This document shows, in pieces, positions 41,636-51,773 of a DNA stretch of 64,000 nucleotides (position 1 is its first letter; the number at the start of each line of letters is the position of its first letter). The notes beneath the pieces were generated by a model, which searched no databases, had not been told where the DNA came from, and saw nothing but the letters and a program-made list of their open reading frames with translations. The position numbers and the translations under genes are program-made. Location of the stretch: assembly GCA_020912385.1 (NCBI GenBank), contig CP087211.1:2540704-2604703 (forward strand). The letters are read 5' to 3'. The stretch is from Neofusicoccum parvum (taxonomy: Eukaryota > Ascomycota > Dothideomycetes > Botryosphaeriales > Botryosphaeriaceae).

Positions 41636-43609
41636 ATGAGTACGGTCAATATGGAGGACGTTAGCGCAGGACAGGATCGTCTAGCGATTCCTCAGACACC
41701 GGCTCAAGAGGCCGCTCAGCCTGCTCACCAGGAGCAAACGGAGCCTACCATGAGAGAACTCATGCAGATGATCCAGGAGCTGCGAGACGAGAACCGCATC
41801 CTGAAGAACCGACAGGATCAGGCCACCGGGCCAGATGCCGCAAAGAAACCATCCACCCAGGTCAAGGTGCCGAAGCCGGACCTTTACCATGGAGAGCGTA
41901 CCAAGACGCAAAGCTTCCTCATGCAGCTAGAGGACTATCTACACTTCGCCAAAGGACAGTTCGGCAACGACGCAGATAAGGTTCGCTACGCTAGCACCTT
42001 CCTCCGAGGAGCAGCAGAGAAGTGGTTCAGGCCCCACAAGAGAGAGACTCAGGAGAAGCCGCACTGGCAATGGTCGCCTCAGACTCAGGCCATCTTCTCC
42101 GACTACAGGACCTTCGCCAAGCAGCTCCAGGAAGCGTTCAACGCCATTGACGAGGCCAAGCGTGCCAACCAAATCCTCTTCAGGATCCAGCAGAAGAAGT
42201 CAGTACTCGACTACACGGCTGAATTCCAGGAAGCAGCCTACGTCGCCGGAGAGCACTCAGACTACACACTCCGACAGCTGTACTACCGAGGCCTGAAGGA
42301 CGAAATCAAAGAGGCTATGTCTTACCACGACGAACCCGAAACGCTCTCGGAACTAGTCCGCCTAGCCACCGATATGGATAGGAGGCGCACCAACAGGTGG
42401 TTCGAGAAGAAGGGTGGCTACCAAGCAAACACGAACAAGCCACGCCGCGAACGTACCACGCTGGAAGGAGGAGACGCCATGGCTCTCGACGCCGCCAACC
42501 GTCAGGACAAGAAAAAGGATAACAAGGGCCGGAACAACTACAACAAGAAGCCTAAAGGCCCGAATCCGAACTGGACAGACGAACAGAAGCAACGCTACAA
42601 GGATCGACTCTGCATTACCTGCGGTAGCGACAAGCATTTCTCGCCTACGTGCCCGCAGAACCCTCGTAGGAAAGAAGGGAAGCAGACCTCAAGCGCTCAA
42701 CGCGAAGCATCGGCCGTATCTCGCCAGGAGGACCACGACGCGCTAAGCTGGACGGCCTGCTTCAATGACGACTGTCGAACCCATCAAAGCGACAAAGACG
42801 CTACAGGATGGTACCCGAAGAAGCCAAGAGGCATCGCCATGCTTACCAGGAACGAGGAAGTACTCGACCTCGACGATATCATCGAGTCATTCCCGCACGA
42901 CGACGAGATTGTCAACAGTGAGAATGGCGAATTCTACGATAGTACAGAAGCCGAAGAAGACAGCTCCGACGAAAAGGACCTCGCACAAGTGGAGGAGAGC
43001 CCATTGGCAGGCGCTATTAATAGGCTCCTTGAGAAAGTAGAGGAACACGGCATCATCGCTAAGATTCCCTTCCACCACGGCGAGTCGGAGCAAGGCATTT
43101 GGATCCCAGACAACCAGCCAGGACTCGCGTTAGTCACCTGGCAGGTACAGGAGGATCAGCTGTGGGAGACGCGTGTCTATGAGGATCGTCACACGGAGAC
43201 AGACGAAGTCACTCCTGAAGATAATCTAGCGACCCAGAGGACACTCGCCCAAGAGGAAGAAAGGGCAAGGATGTTTCCTAGTATGGAAATAGCTGTTCCA
43301 GGCCTTAAGTGGAAAGCCCTCCGACAGATCCCAAGGCCGAGTCACCAGATCCTCCCAGAAGACGACGAACGCCTCAACCCCCGGCATAAGAAGCATCGGC
43401 AGATTGCATGGATCTCATGCATCGACCATCAGTGCAGGACGCACAGGCGTCAGAAGAATGAAAACCATTGGTTTCCGGTACGCGTACAGCAAGATGGGAC
43501 GCACCGAGTTATCGAGGAATGGGAAATAGAGGGATGGGGACCAAGCGGATGGACTCGCAACAACCTCTTCCTACTCTGGGAAGGCCAAAGGCACCAGTCA
43601 AAAAACTAG
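41636..43609 (+). CDS. Element C gag, 657 aa, intact
   Basis: ATG 41636 (MSTVNMEDVSAGQD) to TAG 43607. Coiled coil QMIQELRDENRILKNRQ; gag capsid region from KPDLYHGERTKTQSFLMQLE through LRGAAEKWFRP to DYTAEFQEAAYVAGEHSDYT; knuckle CITCGSDKHFSPTC; then an unusually long acidic C-terminal extension with two similar Cys/His motifs, SWTACFNDDCRTHQ and AWISCIDHQCRTHR (about residues 370 and 590). The start codon lies inside the CAATG duplication made by element B, so its LTR leader is now 6.2 kb away and it is probably not transcribed. It is intact although pol is riddled with stops. Confidence 0.8.
   Translation: MSTVNMEDVSAGQDRLAIPQTPAQEAAQPAHQEQTEPTMRELMQMIQELRDENRILKNRQDQATGPDAAKKPSTQVKVPKPDLYHGERTKTQSFLMQLEDYLHFAKGQFGNDADKVRYASTFLRGAAEKWFRPHKRETQEKPHWQWSPQTQAIFSDYRTFAKQLQEAFNAIDEAKRANQILFRIQQKKSVLDYTAEFQEAAYVAGEHSDYTLRQLYYRGLKDEIKEAMSYHDEPETLSELVRLATDMDRRRTNRWFEKKGGYQANTNKPRRERTTLEGGDAMALDAANRQDKKKDNKGRNNYNKKPKGPNPNWTDEQKQRYKDRLCITCGSDKHFSPTCPQNPRRKEGKQTSSAQREASAVSRQEDHDALSWTACFNDDCRTHQSDKDATGWYPKKPRGIAMLTRNEEVLDLDDIIESFPHDDEIVNSENGEFYDSTEAEEDSSDEKDLAQVEESPLAGAINRLLEKVEEHGIIAKIPFHHGESEQGIWIPDNQPGLALVTWQVQEDQLWETRVYEDRHTETDEVTPEDNLATQRTLAQEEERARMFPSMEIAVPGLKWKALRQIPRPSHQILPEDDERLNPRHKKHRQIAWISCIDHQCRTHRRQKNENHWFPVRVQQDGTHRVIEEWEIEGWGPSGWTRNNLFLLWEGQRHQSKN
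43600..43606 (+). promoter_or_regulatory. -1 ribosomal frameshift heptamer AAAAAAC (element C gag-pol)
   Basis: The gag frame reads TCA AAA AAC TAG: A AAA AAC is a canonical X XXY YYZ slippery site directly before the gag stop. The pol frame (-1) is open across it (VKKLDGPA). Confidence 0.7.
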
Positions 43610-46600
43610 ACGGCCCTGCAGCCAAGGGACAACAGCAGGGGCCGCAGTCTAGGTCCCTCAATATGGTATCACGCACCTCGAACACGGAAGCTCTCACCGG
43701 ACCAAACCTATGGAAACAATTCAAGACACAAGGGACACTTAACGGAGTGTCTATCAGGATCCTGATCGATACAGGATCATGCGGGAACTTCATTCACAAC
43801 GAGCTTGTACAGAAAATGAACATCCCCTACCATAAGAAACAGGAGCCCTACCCTCTTAGCGGGTTTGATGGCTCCCAAGCAGCCTATGGAGAAGGCTGGG
43901 TAAATATAGAAACGGAGGAAGCAACCCTCCAGATAGGGAACCATCAGGAACGGATTTCCCTCGACGTCCAACGCGTCCCCGGGCATGATATCATTCTAGG
44001 AATGCCCTGGATTAGGACACAGAAACCAATCTTCGACTTTAGAAGAGGAGACTCCATCATCTTTCAAGAGGACCTTGAAAACCTCTTACGAAAACAAGGG
44101 CTGGAGAAAGAAAACGGGTTGTTGGATACCCTAAGGAAACTCCTAGCAACATCAACACGGGAAGTAGCCAGTGTAAGGCCTGAATATAGCAACTGTATAG
44201 GCAACTCCAACAGTAGTATAAGTCAGGACCAGGACTGCGACGCAGGTAGCGAAGCCCCCTTAGTAAAATGCAGCCCATCAGCAGGAATAAGCCCTACTAA
44301 GCGAAACGACACCCCCAACACGGTCAACTAGGATGGTATAAGACCCAGCGACGGCGACATCAACGGCCACCTTAAGGACGGAATAAGTCAGAACTAGGAC
44401 AGCAACAAAGCCTCCTTAGTAAAATACAACACCTCGAGCGGAGTAGGACCAAACCAGACCGACACTTCTCAGGAACTAGAAGTACAACACACGACACGAA
44501 GAACTACGAGGAAGCGGCGTAAGGCTAAGAGTAAAGCTTCGCGTAAGCAATTAGCAGCCCTAGAACCCCAAACCGACGTCCAGATAATCTCAGGAGAGGC
44601 ATTTAAGCGTATGAGACGCCAGGGACATCGGGTTTACCTCATATACATTAAACCCTCACAGGCAGTGCAGCAACGAGCACTGGCCAAGGCCCAACAAGAA
44701 AGGCTTAAAGACGAGGATACTCCCACTCCTATTAGAGGCGACGATCCTGCGAGGATCGCAAGAGGACAATACGGCAGTCTAGAAATATAGAACAACCCGT
44801 ATGGATATCCTCCGATACCCGAAATGGAAACGGTACCCAGCGAGTACTGGGATCTACAGGCCGTTTACCAGGAAAGAGGAAAAGGAGACTTGCCTAAGCA
44901 TCAGCCGTAGGACCACGAAATCCCACTTAAGCCAGGTATAAAGCCAGCCTACAAGCCTATCTACTCCTTATCAGAAAAGGAGATGACAGCACTTAAGGAA
45001 TATATTAAGAAGAACCTTAAACGAGGATATATCCGACCTTCGACATCATCAGCTAGATACCCAATCCTCTTTATCCCAAAGAAGAACGGCAAGTTACGCC
45101 TATATGTCGACTACCGACAACTCAACGACATTACGATTAAAAACCGATACCCGCTCCCGCGTATTAACGAGCTCTAGGACAAGTTAAGGAAAGCAAAGTA
45201 CTTTACGAAGCTAGACCTCCGGGACGGATACCATCTAGTTAGGATCAAAGAAGGGGAAGAATGGAAAACAGCCTTTAGAACGAGGCTAGGACTCTACGAG
45301 TATACGGTAATGCCATTTAGGCTTACCAACGCTCCGGCAACATTCCAGAATCTCGTCAACGACACACTACGAGAATACTTGGATATCTTCTACATGGCTT
45401 ACCTTGATGACATCCTCATCTTTTCAGAAACCCTTAAGGAACATAAGAAGCATGTAAGAAAGGTCCTAGAAGCCCTCTAAACAAAGAACCTCTCTATCGC
45501 ACCCGAGAAGTGTGAATGGCACGTCTAGAGAACGGAATTCTTAGGCTTCATCATCACCCCGGGTCACGTCGGCATGGACGACGCGAAACTGGATTCCATT
45601 AGAGAATGGCCAGTACTAAAGACAATCAAGGAAGTACAGTCCTTCCTAGGATTCGCGAACTTCTATAGGAAGTTCATCTAGAACTACTCCAGAGTTACAG
45701 AACCTTTAACTAGGCTTACGCGAAAAGAGCATGGCTTCAAATAGGAAGACGATCAGCAAAGGGCATTCAATTCGCTTAAACGGATGTTTTACGAAGCCCC
45801 GGTACTCGGGATATACGACCCCGATAAGCCCACCGAAGTAGAAACTAATACGTCAGGATTCACCCTTAGAGCATGCCTCAGCCAGCCTAATGAAGAAGGT
45901 AGATAGCACCCAGTCACGTTCTACTCATAGAAGTTCACCCCGGTAGAGCTTAACTACGATATTCACGATAAAGAGCTTCTGGCCATTGTCTTAGCATTTA
46001 AGCAATGGAGACATTACCTTGAAGGAGCAAGCCACTAGGTGGTAGTACGCTATAATCATTAGAATCTCACACGCTTCACCACGACCAAGGAATTGAACCG
46101 ACGGCAGGTTCGCTGGTCAGAAGAAATGGCCTCCTATAACTTCAAGATCACCTACAGAAAGGGATCTGATAATACCGCAGCTGACACGCTCAGCCGAAGA
46201 GTGGATTATATAGAAGGAAAAACCGAGCCGCACCCTGTAATCTTTACAGCGGATAGCGATAGATCGCTTCTCCTTACCAGACAGACGCTACCTATACTAC
46301 GCATCGAGCCAAACCCATAGCACCAGAAGATCCGAGAAGTATACGCCCAGGACTCCTTCGCGCAGGAACTTTTAGCGCTTGAGGACGATCCGCGTATTGC
46401 TCAAGATAGAGAAGGAACGCTTCTCTTCAAAGGACTCATCTATATACCAACACGGCTACGAGAAGCACTAGTAAAAGACATCTACGAAGCCCTAGTACAC
46501 GGACATCAGGGCATCGACAGGACAATAGAAAGAATCACGAGGAACTATTACTTCCCAGGACTGAGGAAAACCGTACAGCGTATAGTCTCGCAGTGCAATC

Positions 46601-48141
46601 TTTACATCAGAAGCAAGGCCACGACACATGCACCTTATAGCCTCCTACAGCCGCTGGAAGCACCTAAACGACCGTGGTAGTCCATCACACTGGACTTCGT
46701 TACCAAACTACCTAGGTCAAAGGATCCTCTTACAAGAGTCTCGTACGACTCGATTCTCGTCTTCGTCGACCGACTTACGAAGTACGCATACTTCCTACCC
46801 TACCTTGAGGCATCCAACGCAGAACAGCTCGCCTATACATTCCTCCGAACCATCTTCGCGGATCATGGAATGCCGGAAGAAATAGTATCGGATAGAGACA
46901 AGCTTATGGCCTCTGAATTCTGGCAAACAGTCATGCGCCAACTGGGAACGAAGAGCAAGCTCGCAACCACAGCACACGCGCAAACAGACGGTCAAACAGA
47001 GCGAATGAACCGGACTCTTGAACAATACCTCCGCTGTTATATTAACTATCCACAAGAGAACTGGGCAGAACTGCTACCCATGGCCCAATTCGCCTACAAC
47101 AGCTCCAAACAAGAATCCACGAACGAATCACCGTTCTTCGCCAATTACGGGTTTGAACCAGAAGCCTACAGGGAAACGATCCCAAGTAGAAAACTAGCGC
47201 AAAGTGGTATCCTTAAAGCCGAGCAGCTGAAGGAGCTACACAAGGCTATCAGCCTTGACCTCGAGTACGTCAGAATCATGATGTCCAAATACTACAACAG
47301 ACGGCACCAGGCGGCACCGAACCTGAAGAGGGGGGATAAGGTCTATCTCCTCAGGAAAAACATCAAGACCAAACGACCAAACGATAAATTGGATTTCAAA
47401 AAAATTGGCCCATTCAAGATTGAAGAGAAACTCGGAGAAGTCACCTATCGACTCAAACTATCAAACACGAGGATGAACTCCACTTTCCACGTCTCACTGC
47501 TCGAGCCAGCACCCGAGAACGCCAACATCCCAGAAACTCAAGAAGAAATTGTACCAGAGAACCCGGACGCCGAGGAAAAACAGTACCCGGTAGAGAAAAT
47601 CCTAGACTGCAAACGGTTCGGTCATCAGCTTAAGTACCTGGTCAAATGGGAAGGATACGGGAATGAGGATAACCAGTGGATACCCAAGGACGACATACAT
47701 CCAGAACTGGTCACAGAGTTCCATCGCCAGAACCCTGACCTCCCACGGAAACGAGGTCGCCCTCGAAAACAAACGACGGCAAACCCTCAGGAAGCGCAGG
47801 ATCAAGAACCAAGCGGGCAGAATCCACCAACTCAGGCGAATAAGGAGGCTTCGTACCAGTTACGGGCTCACCGGCAGACCCGGCAGACTCAGCTGACTGC
47901 GGCACAGCGGGACCCACCACCTCGTGACGTGGCCGTTTTGACGCGGACGGACCCTCAGAACTCTCAGGGTCAGGAACGTACCCCTCATCCTCGGCCAGCG
48001 CAACCAGCAGCTCCTCCGCCTCCCGACGATCACGCTCATCCAACGCAGCCAAACTACCAGACTCAGCGAGAAGAGCCTTGTAACCACGCTCTTCCAATAA
48101 ACGCTGGTTGGCTCGTAATCGTTTCAAACGAGCAGCAATAG
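43601..48141 (+). pseudogene. Element C pol: protease, RT, RNase H, integrase, chromodomain, nonsense-riddled
   Basis: A single frame of about 1500 codons without frameshift. Protease [48 protein letters not shown] and active site YLDDILIFS; RNase H relic; integrase HGHQGIDR ... CNLYIRSKA, in which the second zinc Cys reads Tyr; VSDRDKLMASEFW; TDGQTERMN; chromodomain YPVEKILDCKRFGHQLKYLVKWEGY ending about 47700; then a basic Gln-rich tail. About fifteen internal stops lie between 44329 and 46680, all TAG except one TAA, many at clear Trp/Gln sites. From 46870 the frame is open to the end. Confidence 0.88.
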
Positions 48142-48593
48142 TCCCTAGCTCTTTCTCCTGGCATCGTAAGACCTCCTTATGACGACGATGCATCTCCTCC
48201 TGCTCCCGCTGTAAGCGCACTCGCTCTTCCTCCTAAGCCGCGCGGAGCCTATCAAGATCAGCTAGAGAAGCCAGGAACTTCTCCTGAGCCTCGGCCTCTT
48301 TGGCCTTCAACTTCTCTTGCTCGCGACGAAGACTCAAGGCTAAAAAGCGTAAGCAAGCAGCCCGGACAGAAGAAGGACTACCGACCTTCAGAAAGCGATA
48401 TCTTCTTCGCGTCGCACATCGTGGTACCCTTCGCAATACAGGCACCACAACGATCGTGCTCCGGAGCAACCTTGCACGGCCTACCGTTCAGTTCACAATC
48501 AAAACAAGGACGAATCGCAGGGAAGGAGAGAGACTCCACGAGGGCCGCTAAACGACGCCGCTCCTCCGTAGTATCCCGTTTTCGCTTGGACAT
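47711..48593 (-). pseudogene. Antisense ORF in the 3' region of element C
   Basis: From ATG 48593 (MSKRKRDTTEERRRLAALVE): a basic start, a Cys-rich motif CFDCELNGRPCKV ... CGACIAKGTTMC, then, after a one-base shift near 48380, a long coiled coil (REQEKLKAKEAEAQEKFLASL ... LQREQEEMHRRHKEV) with a TAG at 48233, and a Glu/Pro-rich tail to 47711. It overlaps the last about 430 bp of integrase on the other strand. Coding character is good, and similar zinc-coiled-coil ORFs are, I believe, found at this place in related fungal elements. Function unknown; an accessory or regulatory protein is possible. Confidence 0.55.
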
Positions 48594-48677
48594 GATGGAC
48601 TTACGGAAAGGAAGCAAGCCGGAAAGGACGCACAAGGAAATAGGCGACACGGAAGAATCTTCGGGCCAAAGATCCTT

Positions 48678-48691
48678 AAAGGGGGGGATAG
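48678..48691 (+). promoter_or_regulatory. Polypurine tract of element C
   Basis: AAAGGGGGGGATAG directly before the LTR at 48692; its expected place for plus-strand priming. Confidence 0.7.
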
Positions 48692-49171
48692 TGTTACGGC
48701 GCAGCCTCCACGGTGGTTGAGGATAGGGATCAGCCCCGCCGGAATAACAGAAGTCGGGGTCATGAAGATCCGAGGTCACGTGGCCTCGCGCTCAACCAGA
48801 CCCACCCGCTCAGAATGCCAAGGCTGTCTGAGCGGATCCCACCTACTGAGCCATCCTGCTCGGTCATGACAACCGCTCAAGAAGACCACGCGCCTCTGAG
48901 CAGGATACGACTATTGAGCGCATAGATTATATAGAACTCTCCTACGTATATAAACTACACTCCTTAGTATAGCTTTGACCTCGGTGGTCAACTTCTTCGA
49001 TAATCAATCTACACCATTGATTAGTAACACGGCCTTCGCACGCAGTGCTCAGTCACGTGTATTCGTTCACACTTGTTCTCTCCCCTACCTTGTACCCACT
49101 CAAGGTAAACCCTACACGGCTTACCACCCTCTTTGGTGTTTGATCCTTAGAGGCAGAGGCCCGCCGTTACA
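48692..49171 (+). mobile_element. 3' LTR of element C
   Basis: Starts TGTTACGGCGCAGCC, ends CCGCCGTTACA; TATATAAA at 48947-48954. Its U3 differs widely from the 5' LTR, although the 3' third is nearly the same. Right of it lies a truncated integrase from another element. Confidence 0.8.
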
Positions 49172-50180
49172 CCTTGATCTTTGCTACAATGGCCTCCGCT
49201 CTTGCCATTAGGGATTGTCTCTGTAGGTCATTGGGTTGAATGTCCTCAAGCAGTTCTAGTGGCTCGAGGTGGAACCCGTGGGAGAGGAAGAAGGGGCTTG
49301 TCTAAGTTATTGTTGACGTTCTTCTATTAAGGGCCAGCTGAACAACCGGTAACCAGTCCGCCCAGTCTTGTTGGTAGTGATCCACAAACAGTGCGAGTTT
49401 CCTTACCACTTTAGTGTTCATTCTTTCCGTTGATCCATCCGTTTGGGGGTGGTAGGCCGTTGAGATACGTCTCTTGATCTTAAGCAGTTGACAAATACGT
49501 TGCTAAAGAAGGCTCACAAATTGCGTTCCCCTATCAGATACGATTGCTGCTAGGACACTATGATTCCGGTAGAAGCATCCAATAAACAGCCTTGCAATGG
49601 TTTCTGTTTTAGTATTTGGGCAGGCCTCAAGGATTACTCCTTTTCCTAGGCGGTCGGTTATTACCATAAGCATTTCGCAACCGTTACTAGATGGCAGTAG
49701 CCCAGTAAAGTCAATAGAGATCTCTCTCTATTGACGGCTTGGTACTGGTAACGGCTTGAGCAGCCCTTGCTTTCTATCCCTCCAGACCTTGGTCCTTCCA
49801 CAGACATCACAGTTCCGGCAGAACCTCCGGACATCATTGATAAATCCTGGCCAGAAGAAATGCCTTGCCACGAGAGAGACTGTTTGGATACGTCCAGGAT
49901 GTGCTGAGAGGGGGGAGTCGTGCATCTCTTAAATGATTCTCGTTCGCAGTGGCTCAGAGTCTGGTACCCATTTCCTATCCCTGAAGAGGAGGCTCCCTTG
50001 GTTGTCCAGTGAGCACTCAGTGATTGAGACCTTGAACTTTATAGCAAACTCTAGGGGAAATGTTCTTTCTCCTTGCTGTACTGCTTCTCGGAGTTGCCTT
50101 AATGTCTGGTCCTGCTGGAGTGCCTCTTGCCATTGATCCTCTAGGGAAGGAGGTTCTCGTACCTGTTGTCCTGGTCGTGC
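49172..50180 (-). pseudogene. Element D integrase, truncated and nonsense-broken
   Basis: Reads HDSPLSAHPGRIQT, FCRNCDVCGRTK (HHCC zinc), SIDFTGLLPSSNG, IVSDRGTQFVSLL and STAYHPQTDGSTERMN, the usual integrase core in order. Interrupted by stops (about 50178, 49927, 49732, 49502 and one near 49300) and cut by the neighbouring LTR before its C-terminal domain. Confidence 0.75.
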
Positions 50181-51773
50181 TTATCGAGGTTTAACTGCCA
50201 TGGCTTCTTCAGATAGAAGTGACTCTTCATTGCTCCATTCTTGTTCTTCAGGGTCCTCTGGTGATCCAGTGTTGAGGACCAATCCGTGGGGTATTAACTG
50301 AAGCAATTGAGCCGTTCTTTGTTCAAGTCTCTCATCCATATCTGTTGTAGGCAAGTCTTGGTCCCTTCTTGTCAATGCGTCTGCCAATCTATTAGTTTTC
50401 CCTGGGGTATATTCAATAATAAAGGAGAAGCGGCTAAGCTCTCTCCACCATCGAATCTGCCTTTTAGAAAGCCTTCTTGCTGTGGTAAAGTATTCCAGGT
50501 TCTTATGATCAGTGAAAATCTTAAACTGATGAAGTCCTTTTAGTTCGGCATCCCACTGGCGTAAACACTTAACCACCGTAAGTAGTTCCTTGTCATAGAT
50601 CGGGTAGTTGCATTCTGCTGGGAGATTCTTCTTTGAAAAGAACGCTACTGGTCGTAGAAAGCCGTCGTTATCAAATTGTTGGAGCACTCCTCCTGTGCAG
50701 TAACCAGATGAGTCCGTTGCGAGGATTGTTTCTCGCTCTGGATCGAATTGTATAAGGACTGGTGCAGTGATAAAGGCCTTCTTTAGTTTCTCAAATGCGG
50801 CATTGGCCTCTTGACTCCATTGGAAAACGGTGTTCTTTCTTGTTAGGGAGACCAGGGGAGATACTAGGTTTGAAAACCCCTTGATAAACCTTCGGTAAAA
50901 ATTGGCAAAGCCGAGGAACCCAAGTACCCCCTTTGTAGTCGTTAGGGCTTTCCATTCTTGAATTGCTCTAACCTTCTCTGGATCCATGCGGATGCCTTGT
51001 CCGGCCTCGATGATGTATCCAAGATACTTAGTGGACTGGACTTCAAATTCGCATTTCTTTAGGTCAAGTTGTAGGCCTGCAGTGTCCAGCTTCTCTAGTA
51101 CCTTGTTCACCTTCTCGCGGTGCTCCCGGCGCGATCCATCCGTAAAGATTAGGATGTCGTCAACGTAAGCTGAGACAAAGTCGTCTAGGAAGTCCTTTAG
51201 GGTCCAGTTGATATACCGTTGAAAGGTGCTTGGCGCGTTTACCAGTCCAAATGGTGTTACCAGCCATTCAAAGAGCCTAAAGCGTGTTCGGAATACCGTT
51301 AACCACTCGCTTCCTTCCGCAATTCGTATCCGGTGGAAGGCAGCACTCACGTCGAGCTTCGTAAACCACTTAGCCTTACTAATTCGATTAAGTGTCTCCT
51401 GGATCAGTGGTAGGGGATAGCGGTCCTTTCTTGTAATCCGATTAAGAGCCCGGTAGTCACAGCAGAAACGAAGGCCTCCTCCAGGTTTCTTTACAAAGAG
51501 GACAGGTGCTGCTGCTGGCGAGTTGCTTATACGGATAAAGCCTTTATCTAGTAGCTCGTTAAGAGTCTTCCTTAGTACAAGAAGCTCATCACGAGACATA
51601 TTATATAAAGGTCCCCATGGGGCATCAGGTGTCTTACCGTTGGTATCCTTTTCCAGTTCAATTTGATGGTTAATTCCAGGTCGGTGCGGTGGGAGTTTTT
51701 CCGCCTCTTTCTTGTCAAATAGACTGATCCGTTTAGGGTCTACCCAGCTAGGTAACTGGCTTCGGAAATCCAT
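50181..51773 (-). CDS. Element D reverse transcriptase and RNase H fragment (530 aa open frame)
   Basis: Open from a Met at 51773 (MDFRSQLPSWVDPKRISLF) to TAA 50181. RT: GFIRISNSPAAAPVLFVKK, RFCCDYRALN, WFTKLDVSAAFHRIRI, active site AYVDDILIFTDGS, LGYIIEAGQGIRMDPEKV. RNase H: ILATDSSGYCTGGVLQ, YPIYDKELLTVV, FKIFTDHKNLEYF, NRLADALTRR. It is intact, whereas its own gag and integrase are broken. Confidence 0.85.
   Translation of the reverse strand: MDFRSQLPSWVDPKRISLFDKKEAEKLPPHRPGINHQIELEKDTNGKTPDAPWGPLYNMSRDELLVLRKTLNELLDKGFIRISNSPAAAPVLFVKKPGGGLRFCCDYRALNRITRKDRYPLPLIQETLNRISKAKWFTKLDVSAAFHRIRIAEGSEWLTVFRTRFRLFEWLVTPFGLVNAPSTFQRYINWTLKDFLDDFVSAYVDDILIFTDGSRREHREKVNKVLEKLDTAGLQLDLKKCEFEVQSTKYLGYIIEAGQGIRMDPEKVRAIQEWKALTTTKGVLGFLGFANFYRRFIKGFSNLVSPLVSLTRKNTVFQWSQEANAAFEKLKKAFITAPVLIQFDPERETILATDSSGYCTGGVLQQFDNDGFLRPVAFFSKKNLPAECNYPIYDKELLTVVKCLRQWDAELKGLHQFKIFTDHKNLEYFTTARRLSKRQIRWWRELSRFSFIIEYTPGKTNRLADALTRRDQDLPTTDMDERLEQRTAQLLQLIPHGLVLNTGSPEDPEEQEWSNEESLLSEEAMAVKPR

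Larger units (their letters stand above)
34851..49171 (+). mobile_element. Chromovirus-type Gypsy element C, RIP-damaged and split by element B
   Basis: LTR 34851-35308, leader to 35390, interruption by element B, then gag from 41636, pol to 48141, an antisense ORF, a polypurine tract and LTR 48692-49171. Without the insert it is about 8.1 kb. The two LTRs share ends (TGTTACGG ... CCGTTACA) and the TATA region but differ strongly in the middle (458 versus 480 bp), and I see no target duplication (TCTAC against CCTTG). It may be very old or a recombinant of two elements. Pol is open in a single frame apart from about fifteen TAG/TAA codons. Confidence 0.8.

Noticed and set aside
12571..48141. 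TAG possibly reassigned to Gln/Trp, since so many genes read through it
   Set aside because: Intact genes (helicase, Crinkler-like gene, element B gag, 505-aa gene) contain no internal TAG and use CAG and TGG freely; TAGs occur only in decayed repeats and relics, along with Cys/His-to-Tyr changes, which RIP explains.
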